Shown here: one piece after another, positions 55,086-63,638 of the stretch
Layout of the letters: every line of letters starts with the position of its first letter
Numbering within the stretch: position 1 is the first letter of the stretch
Assembly: GCA_948473085.1 (NCBI GenBank)
Contig: CAOKWH010000001.1
Coordinates: 1 to 64,000 of the forward strand
Source: an uncultured Clostridia bacterium
Lineage (GTDB): Bacteria > Bacillota > Clostridia > Oscillospirales > Ruminococcaceae
DNA: 64,000 nucleotides
Direction: 5' to 3'
Notes under the pieces: generated by a model
What the model was told of the DNA's origin: nothing
What the model saw: the letters and a program-made list of their open reading frames with translations, nothing else
Database searches by the model: none
Program-made: the position numbers and the translations under genes

Positions 55086-57119
55086 TTAGCTTTTATATAG
55101 GCCCTTGGGCGGACGGTCCTCGGGCTGCTCCTGAGACCAGTGGATATTGATTTGGTCCCCATACTGAATCATATCCAGATAGGACGCCCTGCGGCCGTTC
55201 CGGGTTACAATAATTTCGCCCTTTGGGTCCTGAGGGTCAATCTCCACATAGTTCAGCAGGGAAAACAGCTGGTAGCCTTCCGCCTTGGGTGTCAGTACAC
55301 ATTCTACTCCATTTAGCCAAATTTGTATACCGCCTTCTATCTTTGCAGGGGACGGCGGGCTTTTAGAAGGAATATCCACCGGGGCTGTGATCCGATCCCC
55401 AGGGTGCAACGGCATGGTACGGTCGGTACAGAGGGTCCCATTCACCATCACCTCGCCCACATTTTCAAAGCCGTGCAGGTTCAGCAGCTGTTCCACAGTG
55501 CTCACCTGCCGGGCCTCTATCCGGTCTCCCTGTTCAATGGGCCGGTCCCCCTGGGCGGGTTCATCATTCACCCAGGCCTGGGTACCGGCTGGAACCTGTT
55601 TGCCAAACAGCTCCACCTCATAGGGGAACCAGGGGGAAACCGCCTGCTGCAGCAGCAGCGCCGCGTCGGCGCCATCCACTGCAGGTGTAAAGACAATTTC
55701 ATCCCCAGCCTGAAGCAGGGTTGACAGACTGGCTACAGTGCCGTTTACCTGAATTTCAGCCAAGGTGGGCAATTCCCCCCGGGCCACGGTGCGCTGGCCG
55801 TTGTATTCATAGCGGATGCTCTTTCCAGTGTGCCCCATAATCTGCCCATACTGGTATCCACTCAGCCGCAGGGCCTCCATCACCGTCATGGCCGCACCCG
55901 TCAGGTGTAGCTGTGCATCATTCACCGATACCGTCATAGTACCGCCGCCGTTACCCACCATCTCCAACGCTGTTACAGCAATGCCAATGGGGGTGGCGTA
56001 CTCGGCCGAAAGGAACTGCTCATCCGCCAAAATCTGCTGTTTCATATAGTTGCTGCCGCCAATGGCAACACGGTTGGACTCCACGCCCAGCTCCTTCACC
56101 AGCAGCGGGCACAGCCCCGGCGTGCGGCTGCCGCCGCCCACCATAAATACCGCCCGGGGCGGGGTTCCGTTAATTTGAAGGATGCCTTCGGCAATTTTAC
56201 GGGCCAGGTTTTCCACCGCCGGCTGCATACGGGCCAGCAGCTCGTCCAGCTCCACTGTATAGGCAAAGCCCAGTACATCCTGGTATTCAATCGTGGGCTT
56301 TCCGGCGCTGGCCTCGAACTTGAGGCGCTCCGCTGTGGAAAAGTCCACCAAAAATTCCTGCATCAGCCGCTCTGTCACCTCATCGCCGGCCACAGTAGCC
56401 ATTGTGTAGCCACAGATACTCCCGCCATTTGCCACTGCAATATCGGAGGTTCCTGCCCCCACATCCACCAGGGCAACATTGAGCAGGCGCAGCTCCTTGG
56501 GCACCACTGCATTCATTGCGGCAATGGGCTCCAGTGTAATGCTGGCAATGGATAGGCCCAGCAAAGACATGGTGGCATACAGGCTTTCCACCACCCCGTT
56601 GGGCAAAAAGGTAGCAATAAGCTCCACCTCCAGGCGCCTGCCCCGGTGCCCCAGCAGTGTAGAAAAGGCATAGCCATCCAGGTGGTAGCCCACAACTGTG
56701 TGCCCCACGCTGCAAAGCTCCACCGGTTCCTCCTCCAGCATCTCCTGCGCCAACTGTTCATAGGCCTGCTGCACTGCCTGCAGCTCTAAGTTGGCCAGAG
56801 TGCGGGAGTCAATAACCTGCTGGCTGGGCAGTTCCATCTCATAGCTGATCCGTTCGGTGCGCAGCACACGGCCGGCAGCCGCCACATGAACCTCTTTGAG
56901 CGCAATACCCAGTGACTGCTCCAGCTTCTCCTTCACCTGCCGGGCAATTCGGGCGGTCTGCTGGATATCCTCAATCTGGCCGTCCACCACAGCCCTGGCA
57001 GAATGCTCCACCGTTTCGGCCTGGATTACCTCCAACACGCCATCCCGGACTGTGCTGACAATGCCGGTGACGCTGCGTGTACCAATATCCAGTATAAATA
57101 GCGGTTTTCCTGTACCCAT
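55086..57119 (-). CDS. FtsA-like actin-fold ATPase with repeated C-terminal beta-rich domains
   Basis: This is a 677-residue protein with an actin/FtsA-type ATPase fold at about residues 8-400: ILDIGTRSVTGIVS (phosphate 1), LLNVALVDVGAGTSDIAVANGG (phosphate 2) and VFMVGGGSRTPGLCPLLVKELG (adenosine motif). After that come four short units with a common pattern of a VN(G/D) or RNG turn, a hydrophobic stretch and GD(x)I: EIQVNGTVASLSTLLQAGDEI, AWVNDEPAQGDRPIEQGDRI, EVMVNGTLCTDRTMPLHPGDRI and IIVTRNGRRASYLDMIQYGDQI. These resemble beta-grasp or SLBB-like modules. It is not FtsA itself, which lacks such a tail, and no ftsZ is adjacent. Confidence 0.88.
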   Translation of the reverse strand: MGTGKPLFILDIGTRSVTGIVSTVRDGVLEVIQAETVEHSARAVVDGQIEDIQQTARIARQVKEKLEQSLGIALKEVHVAAAGRVLRTERISYEMELPSQQVIDSRTLANLELQAVQQAYEQLAQEMLEEEPVELCSVGHTVVGYHLDGYAFSTLLGHRGRRLEVELIATFLPNGVVESLYATMSLLGLSIASITLEPIAAMNAVVPKELRLLNVALVDVGAGTSDIAVANGGSICGYTMATVAGDEVTERLMQEFLVDFSTAERLKFEASAGKPTIEYQDVLGFAYTVELDELLARMQPAVENLARKIAEGILQINGTPPRAVFMVGGGSRTPGLCPLLVKELGVESNRVAIGGSNYMKQQILADEQFLSAEYATPIGIAVTALEMVGNGGGTMTVSVNDAQLHLTGAAMTVMEALRLSGYQYGQIMGHTGKSIRYEYNGQRTVARGELPTLAEIQVNGTVASLSTLLQAGDEIVFTPAVDGADAALLLQQAVSPWFPYEVELFGKQVPAGTQAWVNDEPAQGDRPIEQGDRIEARQVSTVEQLLNLHGFENVGEVMVNGTLCTDRTMPLHPGDRITAPVDIPSKSPPSPAKIEGGIQIWLNGVECVLTPKAEGYQLFSLLNYVEIDPQDPKGEIIVTRNGRRASYLDMIQYGDQINIHWSQEQPEDRPPKGLYKS

Positions 57120-57156
57120 AGCGCTCTCCCGTCCTTCTGTTCTATCTCACTTGTTA

Positions 57157-57474
57157 TCAGTCCTTCGACCATTCCTTAGCCATTGCGGCCAAGGGGTCGT
57201 GCCCGTTCTTTATCCGGTAGGACGCCTGCAGCAGCTGCACATAAATGGCGGCCACCACTTCGTAAAGTTCTGGCGGGATATTACTGCCCACCTCCAGCAT
57301 GCAGAGCATGGACGCCGCGCTGTCATCCCGGAAAACCGGGATTCCCTGCCGCTCCGCCGTATCAATGATGCGCTGGGCAACTTCGCCGTATCCGGAGGCA
57401 ATGACAATGGGCGCCATATCCTCCTGCACATTATATTTTAGGGCAACTGCCTTGTTCTTTTTAGATCTTGACAT
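57157..57474 (-). CDS. FlhB C-terminal-domain-like protein (YlqH-like)
   Basis: This is a 105-residue cytoplasmic protein resembling the C-terminal domain of the flagellar/type III export gate FlhB/YscU, as in Bacillus YlqH. The signature is KNKAVALKYNVQEDMAPIVIASGYGEVAQRIIDTAERQGIPVFRDDSAASMLCMLEVGSNIPPELYEVVAAIYVQLL. The self-cleavage NPTH motif of true FlhB is absent, as in YlqH. The ATG at 57474 overlaps the end of the gene upstream by 14 bases and follows AAAGGA, so translation is coupled. The role of YlqH itself is unclear. Confidence 0.88.
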   Translation of the reverse strand: MSRSKKNKAVALKYNVQEDMAPIVIASGYGEVAQRIIDTAERQGIPVFRDDSAASMLCMLEVGSNIPPELYEVVAAIYVQLLQASYRIKNGHDPLAAMAKEWSKD

Positions 57475-58864
57475 CAATACCCGTCCTTTTATAGGGCAGG
57501 GAGCGGAAGACATCCATCAGGGAGCGGGGGCGCTCCAGCCCCTCCACCTTCAGCTCTCCTACGCGGTATTCGGTTTGCTGCGTACACTGCCGCAGGCTGC
57601 TTTTCAGGTCGCTGTACACCGAGAGATAGGCCGGCGGGCAGTAAAGGGAACAATCGATAATTTTTTCCCGCACAAACAGTTCCAGCTCAAAACGGCCCAC
57701 ACTTTCAATATCAAAGGAGAGCAGCATGTGTATCTGTTTGCCCCCAACCGAAAACTCCCGGTCGTCCTCCTCGCCGTTGGGGTTAATCCAAATTTCGGCA
57801 AAGGAGCGCATATCCTCGTACTGCACCGGGATAACATAGTGCAGCAGCGGCGTAAAGTTACAGGGGGAGGAAAGCAGGCTGTGTATAATCCGTTCCAGCC
57901 GATCGGCGCCCTGGCTTGCCATTTCCTCCTGCCCGGTTTGCCGGTGCAGAATTTCGGCCAGCACATCCATCGCCGTATTTTCCCGGCGGCCCGACTGCTT
58001 CATGCCCTCCAAAAAACTCTCTAAGTTGCTCAAAAAATTGTTGCGGGCGGTATCCCCGTGCATCTGCTGAAGCAGGTTGGACACCGATTCCCGTAAAAAA
58101 TCCCCGTTGTTGTTATATCTGGAAAGGTTATACATCACCATTTTTACAACCTTTTCGGTCTGGTCGGAAAAGAGGATGCTGTCCTGCAATTCCAGCAGCA
58201 GATCCTGCGTCTGGCGCTTTAGCTCCTCAAACTGCGCCGGGGCGTTCTCCGACCGGTACTGCCCGGCCAGGTCCGCCAGCCTCTGGGACAAATCCTTGCT
58301 GGCAAACAGGCTCTCGGACAGGAAGGACAGGCTATTTGCCACCGATCCAAGCGTTTCACTCCTGGTATAAAACTGGGTCAGAGCCTTGAGGAAGGAAACC
58401 GTTGCGTGCCGCAGCTGGTTCTGCTGGGGATAATCCTTCAGCTCCTGGCGCAGCTGGTCAAACAGCGCCCCTTTAAAAAAGGTGGAAACCTTCTCCTGTT
58501 GGAGCATTTCGTCCGCAATCTGGTCCTCCGAGATTAAGAGGTTGCCAAACATCTGCTCCAGCTCCTGGGTAAAGGGGCTGTTGTTGGCCGGAAGGAGACG
58601 GATCAGTGCCTCCATAGAGGAGATGCTCTGCAAAAAATTAACCGTTACCGAAGGGTCCTTGAGCAGGTTGAGCAGCAGGGCGGAAGCGTCGTCCTGCTGA
58701 ATCATGCCGTTATTTTGCTGTAGCAGTTCCGACTGGGAGTTGGGCTTGTTTACCCGCGTGGTATCCTGCAGCGGAAAGGCCATGGCCATATCCACATTGC
58801 GCTTAATTTCCGGCGCCTGGTTTTTGTTGACAAGAGGGGTTGTCACCCTTAATATATCCGCCAT
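57461..58864 (-). CDS. YlqG-like protein of unknown function
   Basis: This is a 467-residue soluble protein, largely helical and Gln/Leu-rich through the middle (LKDPSVTVNFLQSISSMEALIRLL and later helices). Its C-terminal third looks beta-rich and FliK-C-like (YVIPVQYEDMRSFAEIWINPNG ... ILLSFDIESVGRFELELFVREKIIDCSLYCPP). In Bacillus, ylqG lies directly before ylqH; here the order and the overlap with the YlqH-like gene are the same. Function is inferred only from this context. It is the first gene of the operon. No strong promoter was found in the 214 bases between it and cheA. Confidence 0.72.
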   Translation of the reverse strand: MADILRVTTPLVNKNQAPEIKRNVDMAMAFPLQDTTRVNKPNSQSELLQQNNGMIQQDDASALLLNLLKDPSVTVNFLQSISSMEALIRLLPANNSPFTQELEQMFGNLLISEDQIADEMLQQEKVSTFFKGALFDQLRQELKDYPQQNQLRHATVSFLKALTQFYTRSETLGSVANSLSFLSESLFASKDLSQRLADLAGQYRSENAPAQFEELKRQTQDLLLELQDSILFSDQTEKVVKMVMYNLSRYNNNGDFLRESVSNLLQQMHGDTARNNFLSNLESFLEGMKQSGRRENTAMDVLAEILHRQTGQEEMASQGADRLERIIHSLLSSPCNFTPLLHYVIPVQYEDMRSFAEIWINPNGEEDDREFSVGGKQIHMLLSFDIESVGRFELELFVREKIIDCSLYCPPAYLSVYSDLKSSLRQCTQQTEYRVGELKVEGLERPRSLMDVFRSLPYKRTGIDVKI

Positions 58865-59078
58865 CTGTTTTCCCGGTGACGCCCCGGCTGTCCCCCTTTC
58901 GTTTGGATATTTTTATTTTATATTCTACTTTGCGATAATTTTAGTACATAAATATATATCGTACAGAAACAGAAAAACACAAGAGTTTTGCTTGTTTTTT
59001 TTGCAATGTGGTCGAACACCTTTATTAAAGTCCTAAAATATGCCCGGACAAAATAACATGAACAGTAGGTGAAGCATA

Positions 59079-61127
59079 ATGCCAATTGATCCCAGCATGG
59101 TACCCATGTTAGAAACTTTTATCTACGAATCCACCACGCTTCTGGAGCAGCTGGATGAGATTTTGTTGGAATCTGAAAAATCCAAGAGTTTCAGTGAGGA
59201 CTACATCAACGAAGTTTTTCGTATAATGCATACAATAAAAGGCTCGTCCGCAATGATGGAATTTACCAACATATCCGCCCTGGCCCACTCGGTGGAGGAT
59301 GTCTTTTTCATCCTGCGCGAAAACCCCGGCCGCTTGGCCAGCGTAAACGAAGCCTTGTTTGATGTTGTATTCCGAGCGTCCGATTTCCTGAAGATGGGCA
59401 TTGAGTCGGTGCAAAACACCGGCGAAGCCAACGAGGACCCGCAGGAAATGATCCAAGAGCTGGAACGCCTGGCTTCCATTATGCGCGGTGAAGCAGCCCC
59501 GGCTGCCGCTGCTGCCCCTGCGCCCGCTGCCGCAAGCAGTTCGGCCCCTGTGGCAGACCCTGCCTTTGCCGGGCTGCAGCAGATTAAAATTTACTTCGAA
59601 GACGGCTGCCAGATGGAGAATATCCGGGCCTTTATGCTGCTGACCCAGCTGAAGGACATCTGCGATGAACTGGAATCCATCCCGGCACATCCGGAAAACG
59701 ACGCCTCCCTCTGCTCGGAGATTATCCAGAACGGGTTTACTGTCTGTGTAAAGCCGGCTACCACTTTGGAGGATGTTATCCAGGTTATTGAGAGCGCTGT
59801 AAGCATTAAAACCTACGAGGTTTTGAAAGCGGAGGAAGCGCCCGCAGAGCCTGCGCCTCAGCCTGCCCAGGATGCACCCGCCGCCAGCGCGCCAGCGCCC
59901 CAGCCCGCCAAGCCTGCCGCCTCTGCACCCGCTGCCGGAGCTGGCGCAAAAGCCAAGCAGAGCCTTGTCAGCGTAAACCAGGCCAAGGTGGACCAGCTGA
60001 TGGACCTGATGGGCGAATTGGTTACCACCGAATCGATGGTTGTCAGCAGCCCGGACCTGAAGGGGCTGCAGCTGGATAACTTCAGCAAATCCGCCCGGGA
60101 GCTGCGCAAGCTCACCGATGAGCTGCAGGATGTGGTTATGTCCATCCGTATGGTGCCGCTGTCCGGCCTGTTCCAGCGGATGAACCGCATTGTCCGCGAT
60201 ATGAGCAAGAGCCTGAAAAAAGAGGTGGATCTGGTTACCGAGGGCGGCGACACCGAGGTGGATAAAACCATCAATGAAGCCATCGGCGACCCCTTTATGC
60301 ACATGGTGCGCAACGCAATGGACCACGCCATCGAATCCCCGGAGGAACGCCTGGCAGCCGGTAAGCCTGCCCGAGGCAAAATTACCCTTTCGGCCCAGAA
60401 TATCGGCGGCGAAATTGTTATGAAAATTGCCGATGATGGCCGCGGCCTGGACATTGATACCATCATGCGCAAGGCCCGGAACAACGGGATGCTCACCAAG
60501 CCTGAGAGCGAATACACCAACAAGGAAATTTTCAACTTTATCATGCTGCCCGGTTTTTCCACCAATAAGGAAGTTACCGAGTATTCCGGCCGTGGCGTGG
60601 GCATGGATGTGGTTCGGCAGAATATCGAAAAGGTGGGCGGTACCTTGTCCATCGACAGTAAACCCGGGCAAGGCACCGTGTTTACCATCAAAATCCCGCT
60701 GACCCTGGCCATTGCCGACGGTATGGAAATTGCTGTGGGCGACTCTATCTACACCCTGCCCATCACCTCCATCCGCCAGTCGCTGAAAATCTATGACGAC
60801 CAGCAGATTATCTATGACACCGATGGCACCGAAATGGTTATGCTGTACGGCGAGTGCTTCCCGCTGATTCGCCTGCATGAACTGTTCCATATCGATACCC
60901 CCATCACCGACCTGCACGATGGTATTGTGGTGCAGATCGAAAGCGCCGATAAAGTGGCCTGTCTGTTTGCAGACGAGCTGCTGGGCGAACAGCAGGTTGT
61001 GGTAAAGCCCTTCCCCAGTTTCTTAAACAAGTATGAAATTAAGCGCCTGGGGCTTTCGGGATGCACCATTTTGGGGGATGGCAGTATCAGCCTGATACTG
61101 GATGCCAATTCCCTGCTGAATATGTAA
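59079..61127 (+). CDS. cheA: Chemotaxis histidine kinase CheA
   Basis: CheA autophosphorylates in response to receptors and passes phosphate to CheY and CheB. The 682 residues give the full P1-P5 layout. The HPt domain has the phosphorylated His at 51 (RIMHTIKGSSAMM). A linker rich in Ala/Pro follows, then a P2 region near 180-250 (FAGLQQIKIYFEDGCQM), another Ala/Pro linker, dimerisation (VNQAKVDQLMDLMGELVTTESMV), the HATPase (HMVRNAMDHAIESPEER, KIADDGRGLDID, PGFSTNKEVTEYSGRGVGMDVVRQNIEK) and a CheW-like C-terminal domain. The ATG follows AGGTGAAG. It leads cheA-cheW-cheR-cheB. Confidence 0.96.
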   Translation: MPIDPSMVPMLETFIYESTTLLEQLDEILLESEKSKSFSEDYINEVFRIMHTIKGSSAMMEFTNISALAHSVEDVFFILRENPGRLASVNEALFDVVFRASDFLKMGIESVQNTGEANEDPQEMIQELERLASIMRGEAAPAAAAAPAPAAASSSAPVADPAFAGLQQIKIYFEDGCQMENIRAFMLLTQLKDICDELESIPAHPENDASLCSEIIQNGFTVCVKPATTLEDVIQVIESAVSIKTYEVLKAEEAPAEPAPQPAQDAPAASAPAPQPAKPAASAPAAGAGAKAKQSLVSVNQAKVDQLMDLMGELVTTESMVVSSPDLKGLQLDNFSKSARELRKLTDELQDVVMSIRMVPLSGLFQRMNRIVRDMSKSLKKEVDLVTEGGDTEVDKTINEAIGDPFMHMVRNAMDHAIESPEERLAAGKPARGKITLSAQNIGGEIVMKIADDGRGLDIDTIMRKARNNGMLTKPESEYTNKEIFNFIMLPGFSTNKEVTEYSGRGVGMDVVRQNIEKVGGTLSIDSKPGQGTVFTIKIPLTLAIADGMEIAVGDSIYTLPITSIRQSLKIYDDQQIIYDTDGTEMVMLYGECFPLIRLHELFHIDTPITDLHDGIVVQIESADKVACLFADELLGEQQVVVKPFPSFLNKYEIKRLGLSGCTILGDGSISLILDANSLLNM

Positions 61128-61154
61128 ACTTCAACTGTAAAGGAGCAGTGTGCC

Positions 61155-61631
61155 ATGAGCGTTGAATCCATTATCAAAGACGAGAACGCCGTCGAAGACC
61201 TGCGGGGGCGTTTTCTGACCTTTTTTATAGGCGAAACCTATTACGGCATTGAATTGCTGAACATTATTGAAATTATCAGTGTTCAGCCCATTACTTATGT
61301 TCCGGGGCTTCCCATTTACTTTAAGGGGATTATCAACCTGCGGGGCAAGGTTGTGCCCATTATTGATGTCCGCTTAAAGTTCTGCAAGCCGGAACGCGCC
61401 TATGACGAAAAAACCTGTATTATTGTTGTAATGATACAGGATATGCAGGTTGGCCTTATTGTGGACAGTGTTGCCGAGGTAATTTCCATCGAAGATGCAC
61501 AGAAAAGCGACCCGCCCGAGCTGGGTGGCAACGGGGAGCGTTACCTCTCCTCCATTGCCAAGGTGGATGACAAAATTATTCTGAATATCAGCTGCGAAAA
61601 GTTTTTCCAAAGCGATTTTCGCACCTATTAA
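61155..61631 (+). CDS. cheW: Chemotaxis coupling protein CheW
   Basis: CheW links receptors to CheA. The 158-residue protein reads LTFFIGETYYGIELLNIIEIISVQPITYVPGLPIYFKGIINLRGKVVPIIDVRLKF, the standard double-barrel pattern, with the conserved NLRGKVVPIIDVR. It lies 27 bases after cheA and 21 before cheR. The first 15 residues are longer than in many CheW proteins. Confidence 0.96.
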   Translation: MSVESIIKDENAVEDLRGRFLTFFIGETYYGIELLNIIEIISVQPITYVPGLPIYFKGIINLRGKVVPIIDVRLKFCKPERAYDEKTCIIVVMIQDMQVGLIVDSVAEVISIEDAQKSDPPELGGNGERYLSSIAKVDDKIILNISCEKFFQSDFRTY

Positions 61632-61652
61632 AAAACAAAGGAGTTTTCTATA

Positions 61653-62522
61653 GTGGATCGTTCAGAAAATACCTCGGGCATGGCCAAGTCGCATATCATC
61701 CGCATTACCGACCAGGAGTTTACCACACTGGCCAACTATGTTAAGGACAATTATGGAATTGACCTGACCAAAAAACGCATTTTAATCGAAAGCCGCCTGA
61801 CCCCGGACCTACGCCGGCATGGGTTTACCAACTTCCAGCAGTACATTGATATGCTCTTTAAAGAGAAATCCGAAACGGAAATTGTAAACCTCTTAAACAA
61901 GCTGACCACCAATTTGTCCTATTTCATGCGGGAAAACGAGCATTTTAACTACCTGTTTTCCCAGGTCCTCCCCTATCTGGAGCGCACCCGTACCAACCGG
62001 GAGCTGCGCATCTGGAGCGCCGGGTGCTCCACCGGGCAGGAAGCCTACAATATTCAAATGGTAATTGATGAATACTTTGGCGCCAGAAAGGCCCATTGGG
62101 ACACCACCATGCTGGCCACTGATATTTCCATGCGGGTGCTGAATAAGGGGCAAAAGGGTATTTATACAGCGGACGAGCTGAAGGACCTGCCTGCCAACTG
62201 GAAGTCCAAATACACCGTTGCTCTGCCAGATGGAACCTTCCAAATTATCGAGGCGCTGCGCAAGCAGGTAATTTTCCGGCCGGGTAATTTGATGGAGCCC
62301 TTCAACTTCAAAAAGCCGTTTGATTTGATATTCTGCCGCAATGTTATGATCTATTTTGATGAGCAGACCAAGGCAGAGCTGGTCAACAAGTTCTACAACT
62401 GGACCGCTCCCGATGGCTACCTGTTTATTGGGCATTCGGAAAATATCAACAACCTCCGCACTCGCTACACTTATATCCAACCCGCAATTTATCAAAGGAG
62501 GGATGGCTTCAATGCCCATTAA
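61653..62522 (+). CDS. cheR: Chemotaxis protein methyltransferase CheR
   Basis: CheR methylates glutamates of chemoreceptors from SAM to adapt the signal. The 289-residue protein has an N-terminal helical domain (FTTLANYVKDNYGIDLTKKRILIESRL) and a SAM-binding domain (LRIWSAGCSTGQEAYNIQMVIDEYF, LATDISMRVLNKGQKGIY and DLIFCRNVMIYFDEQTK). The start is GTG at 61653 after AAAGGAG; ATG at 61680 is an alternative. The 3' end overlaps cheB by 11 bases. Confidence 0.95.
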   Translation: MDRSENTSGMAKSHIIRITDQEFTTLANYVKDNYGIDLTKKRILIESRLTPDLRRHGFTNFQQYIDMLFKEKSETEIVNLLNKLTTNLSYFMRENEHFNYLFSQVLPYLERTRTNRELRIWSAGCSTGQEAYNIQMVIDEYFGARKAHWDTTMLATDISMRVLNKGQKGIYTADELKDLPANWKSKYTVALPDGTFQIIEALRKQVIFRPGNLMEPFNFKKPFDLIFCRNVMIYFDEQTKAELVNKFYNWTAPDGYLFIGHSENINNLRTRYTYIQPAIYQRRDGFNAH

Positions 62523-63561
62523 AAAAATCCGATTGCTGATTGTGGATGATTCCCTGTTCTTCCGGCGCACCTTACAGGAGTTCCTTTCGTCCAACCCAAG
62601 AATTGAGGTCGTTGGCACAGCGGTTGACGCCATAGACGCTATGGACAAAATTAAAAAGCTCAACCCGGATGTTGTTACATTGGATGTGGAGATGCCCAAG
62701 TTAAACGGCATCGACTTTTTAAAGCAGCTGATGCCGCAGCACCCTCTGCCGGTTATTGTGGTAAGTTCCGCACCTATCCGTGCCCTGGATGCCTTGGATG
62801 CAGGTGCCGTGGACTTTGTCCGCAAGCCGGAGATTAAAGGGCCGCAGGATTTGGCCCACTTTATGACCGATTTGATTCAAAAAATCTATGTGGCATCCAT
62901 TTCCAAGGTAAAGAATCAAATTGCAGCATCCACCCTGTCGGCGCTGTCCCGTATTTCCAAGCTGAACACCAATGCCGGCCAGAATACGGTAATTGCCCTG
63001 GGTGCCTCCACTGGCGGCACCGAAGCAACCATCCAGGTGGTGCAGAGCCTGCCGGCAGATACCCCCGGCATTGTCATTGTGCAGCACATGCCGGCTGGAT
63101 TTACCAACATGTATGCGCAGCGGCTGAACCGTATCTGTAAAATGTCGGTGGTGGAAGCGCAGAATGGCGACCGTGTGGAGCGCGGCAAAATTATCATTGC
63201 TGCCGGCGAATACCACCTTCGCCTTGCCAAGGACGCCAGGGGCTACTATGTACAAAGCGAGCGCGGTGCAAAGGTAAACGGCCACTGCCCCTCGGTAGAT
63301 GTGCTGTTTGACTCTGTGGCGGAGGTCGCCAAAGCAGATGCCATGGGCATTATCTTAACCGGAATGGGCGCAGACGGTGCCAAGGGGCTGCTTAAAATGC
63401 GCCAGGCGGGTGCCTATACGCTGGGCCAGGATAAAGAAAGCTGCGTTGTTTACGGTATGCCCATGGTGGCCTTTGACATTGGCGGTGTACAAAAGCAGCT
63501 GCCGCTGACCGATATGGCCGGGGAAATTATTCGTTATCTTAACACTAGGCGGCCATTATAA
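62512..63561 (+). CDS. cheB: Chemotaxis response regulator methylesterase CheB
   Basis: CheB removes methyl groups from receptors and is switched on by CheA. The 349-residue protein has an N-terminal receiver domain (LLIVDDSLFFRRTLQEFL, phospho-Asp in VVTLDVEMPKLNG) and a C-terminal methylesterase (IALGASTGGTEATIQVV with the catalytic Ser, VQHMPAGFTNMYAQRLN with the His, TGMGADGAKGLLKM with the Asp). The start at 62512 is chosen because AAGGAGG lies ten bases ahead; the track start at 62356 lies within cheR. Confidence 0.96.
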   Translation: MPIKKIRLLIVDDSLFFRRTLQEFLSSNPRIEVVGTAVDAIDAMDKIKKLNPDVVTLDVEMPKLNGIDFLKQLMPQHPLPVIVVSSAPIRALDALDAGAVDFVRKPEIKGPQDLAHFMTDLIQKIYVASISKVKNQIAASTLSALSRISKLNTNAGQNTVIALGASTGGTEATIQVVQSLPADTPGIVIVQHMPAGFTNMYAQRLNRICKMSVVEAQNGDRVERGKIIIAAGEYHLRLAKDARGYYVQSERGAKVNGHCPSVDVLFDSVAEVAKADAMGIILTGMGADGAKGLLKMRQAGAYTLGQDKESCVVYGMPMVAFDIGGVQKQLPLTDMAGEIIRYLNTRRPL

Positions 63562-63573
63562 GCCATATATGAT

Positions 63574-63626
63574 AAAAAGCGGATACAATCAATTCTCCAT
63601 AGAGCTTTGATTGTATCCGTTTTTTA
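63574..63626. terminator. Bidirectional terminator between cheB and cheD
   Basis: The stem CGGATACAATCA / TGATTGTATCCG (63580-63591 with 63608-63619) has a 16-base loop, an A-run before and TTTTTT after, serving the convergent cheB and cheD genes. Confidence 0.9.
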
Positions 63627-63638
63627 TTGTTTTTATCA

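Noticed and set aside
59020-59060. Possible sigma-28 (motility) promoter before cheA, TAAA...GCCCGGAC
   Set aside because: The spacing and the GCCGATAA-like half do not match well enough to claim it.
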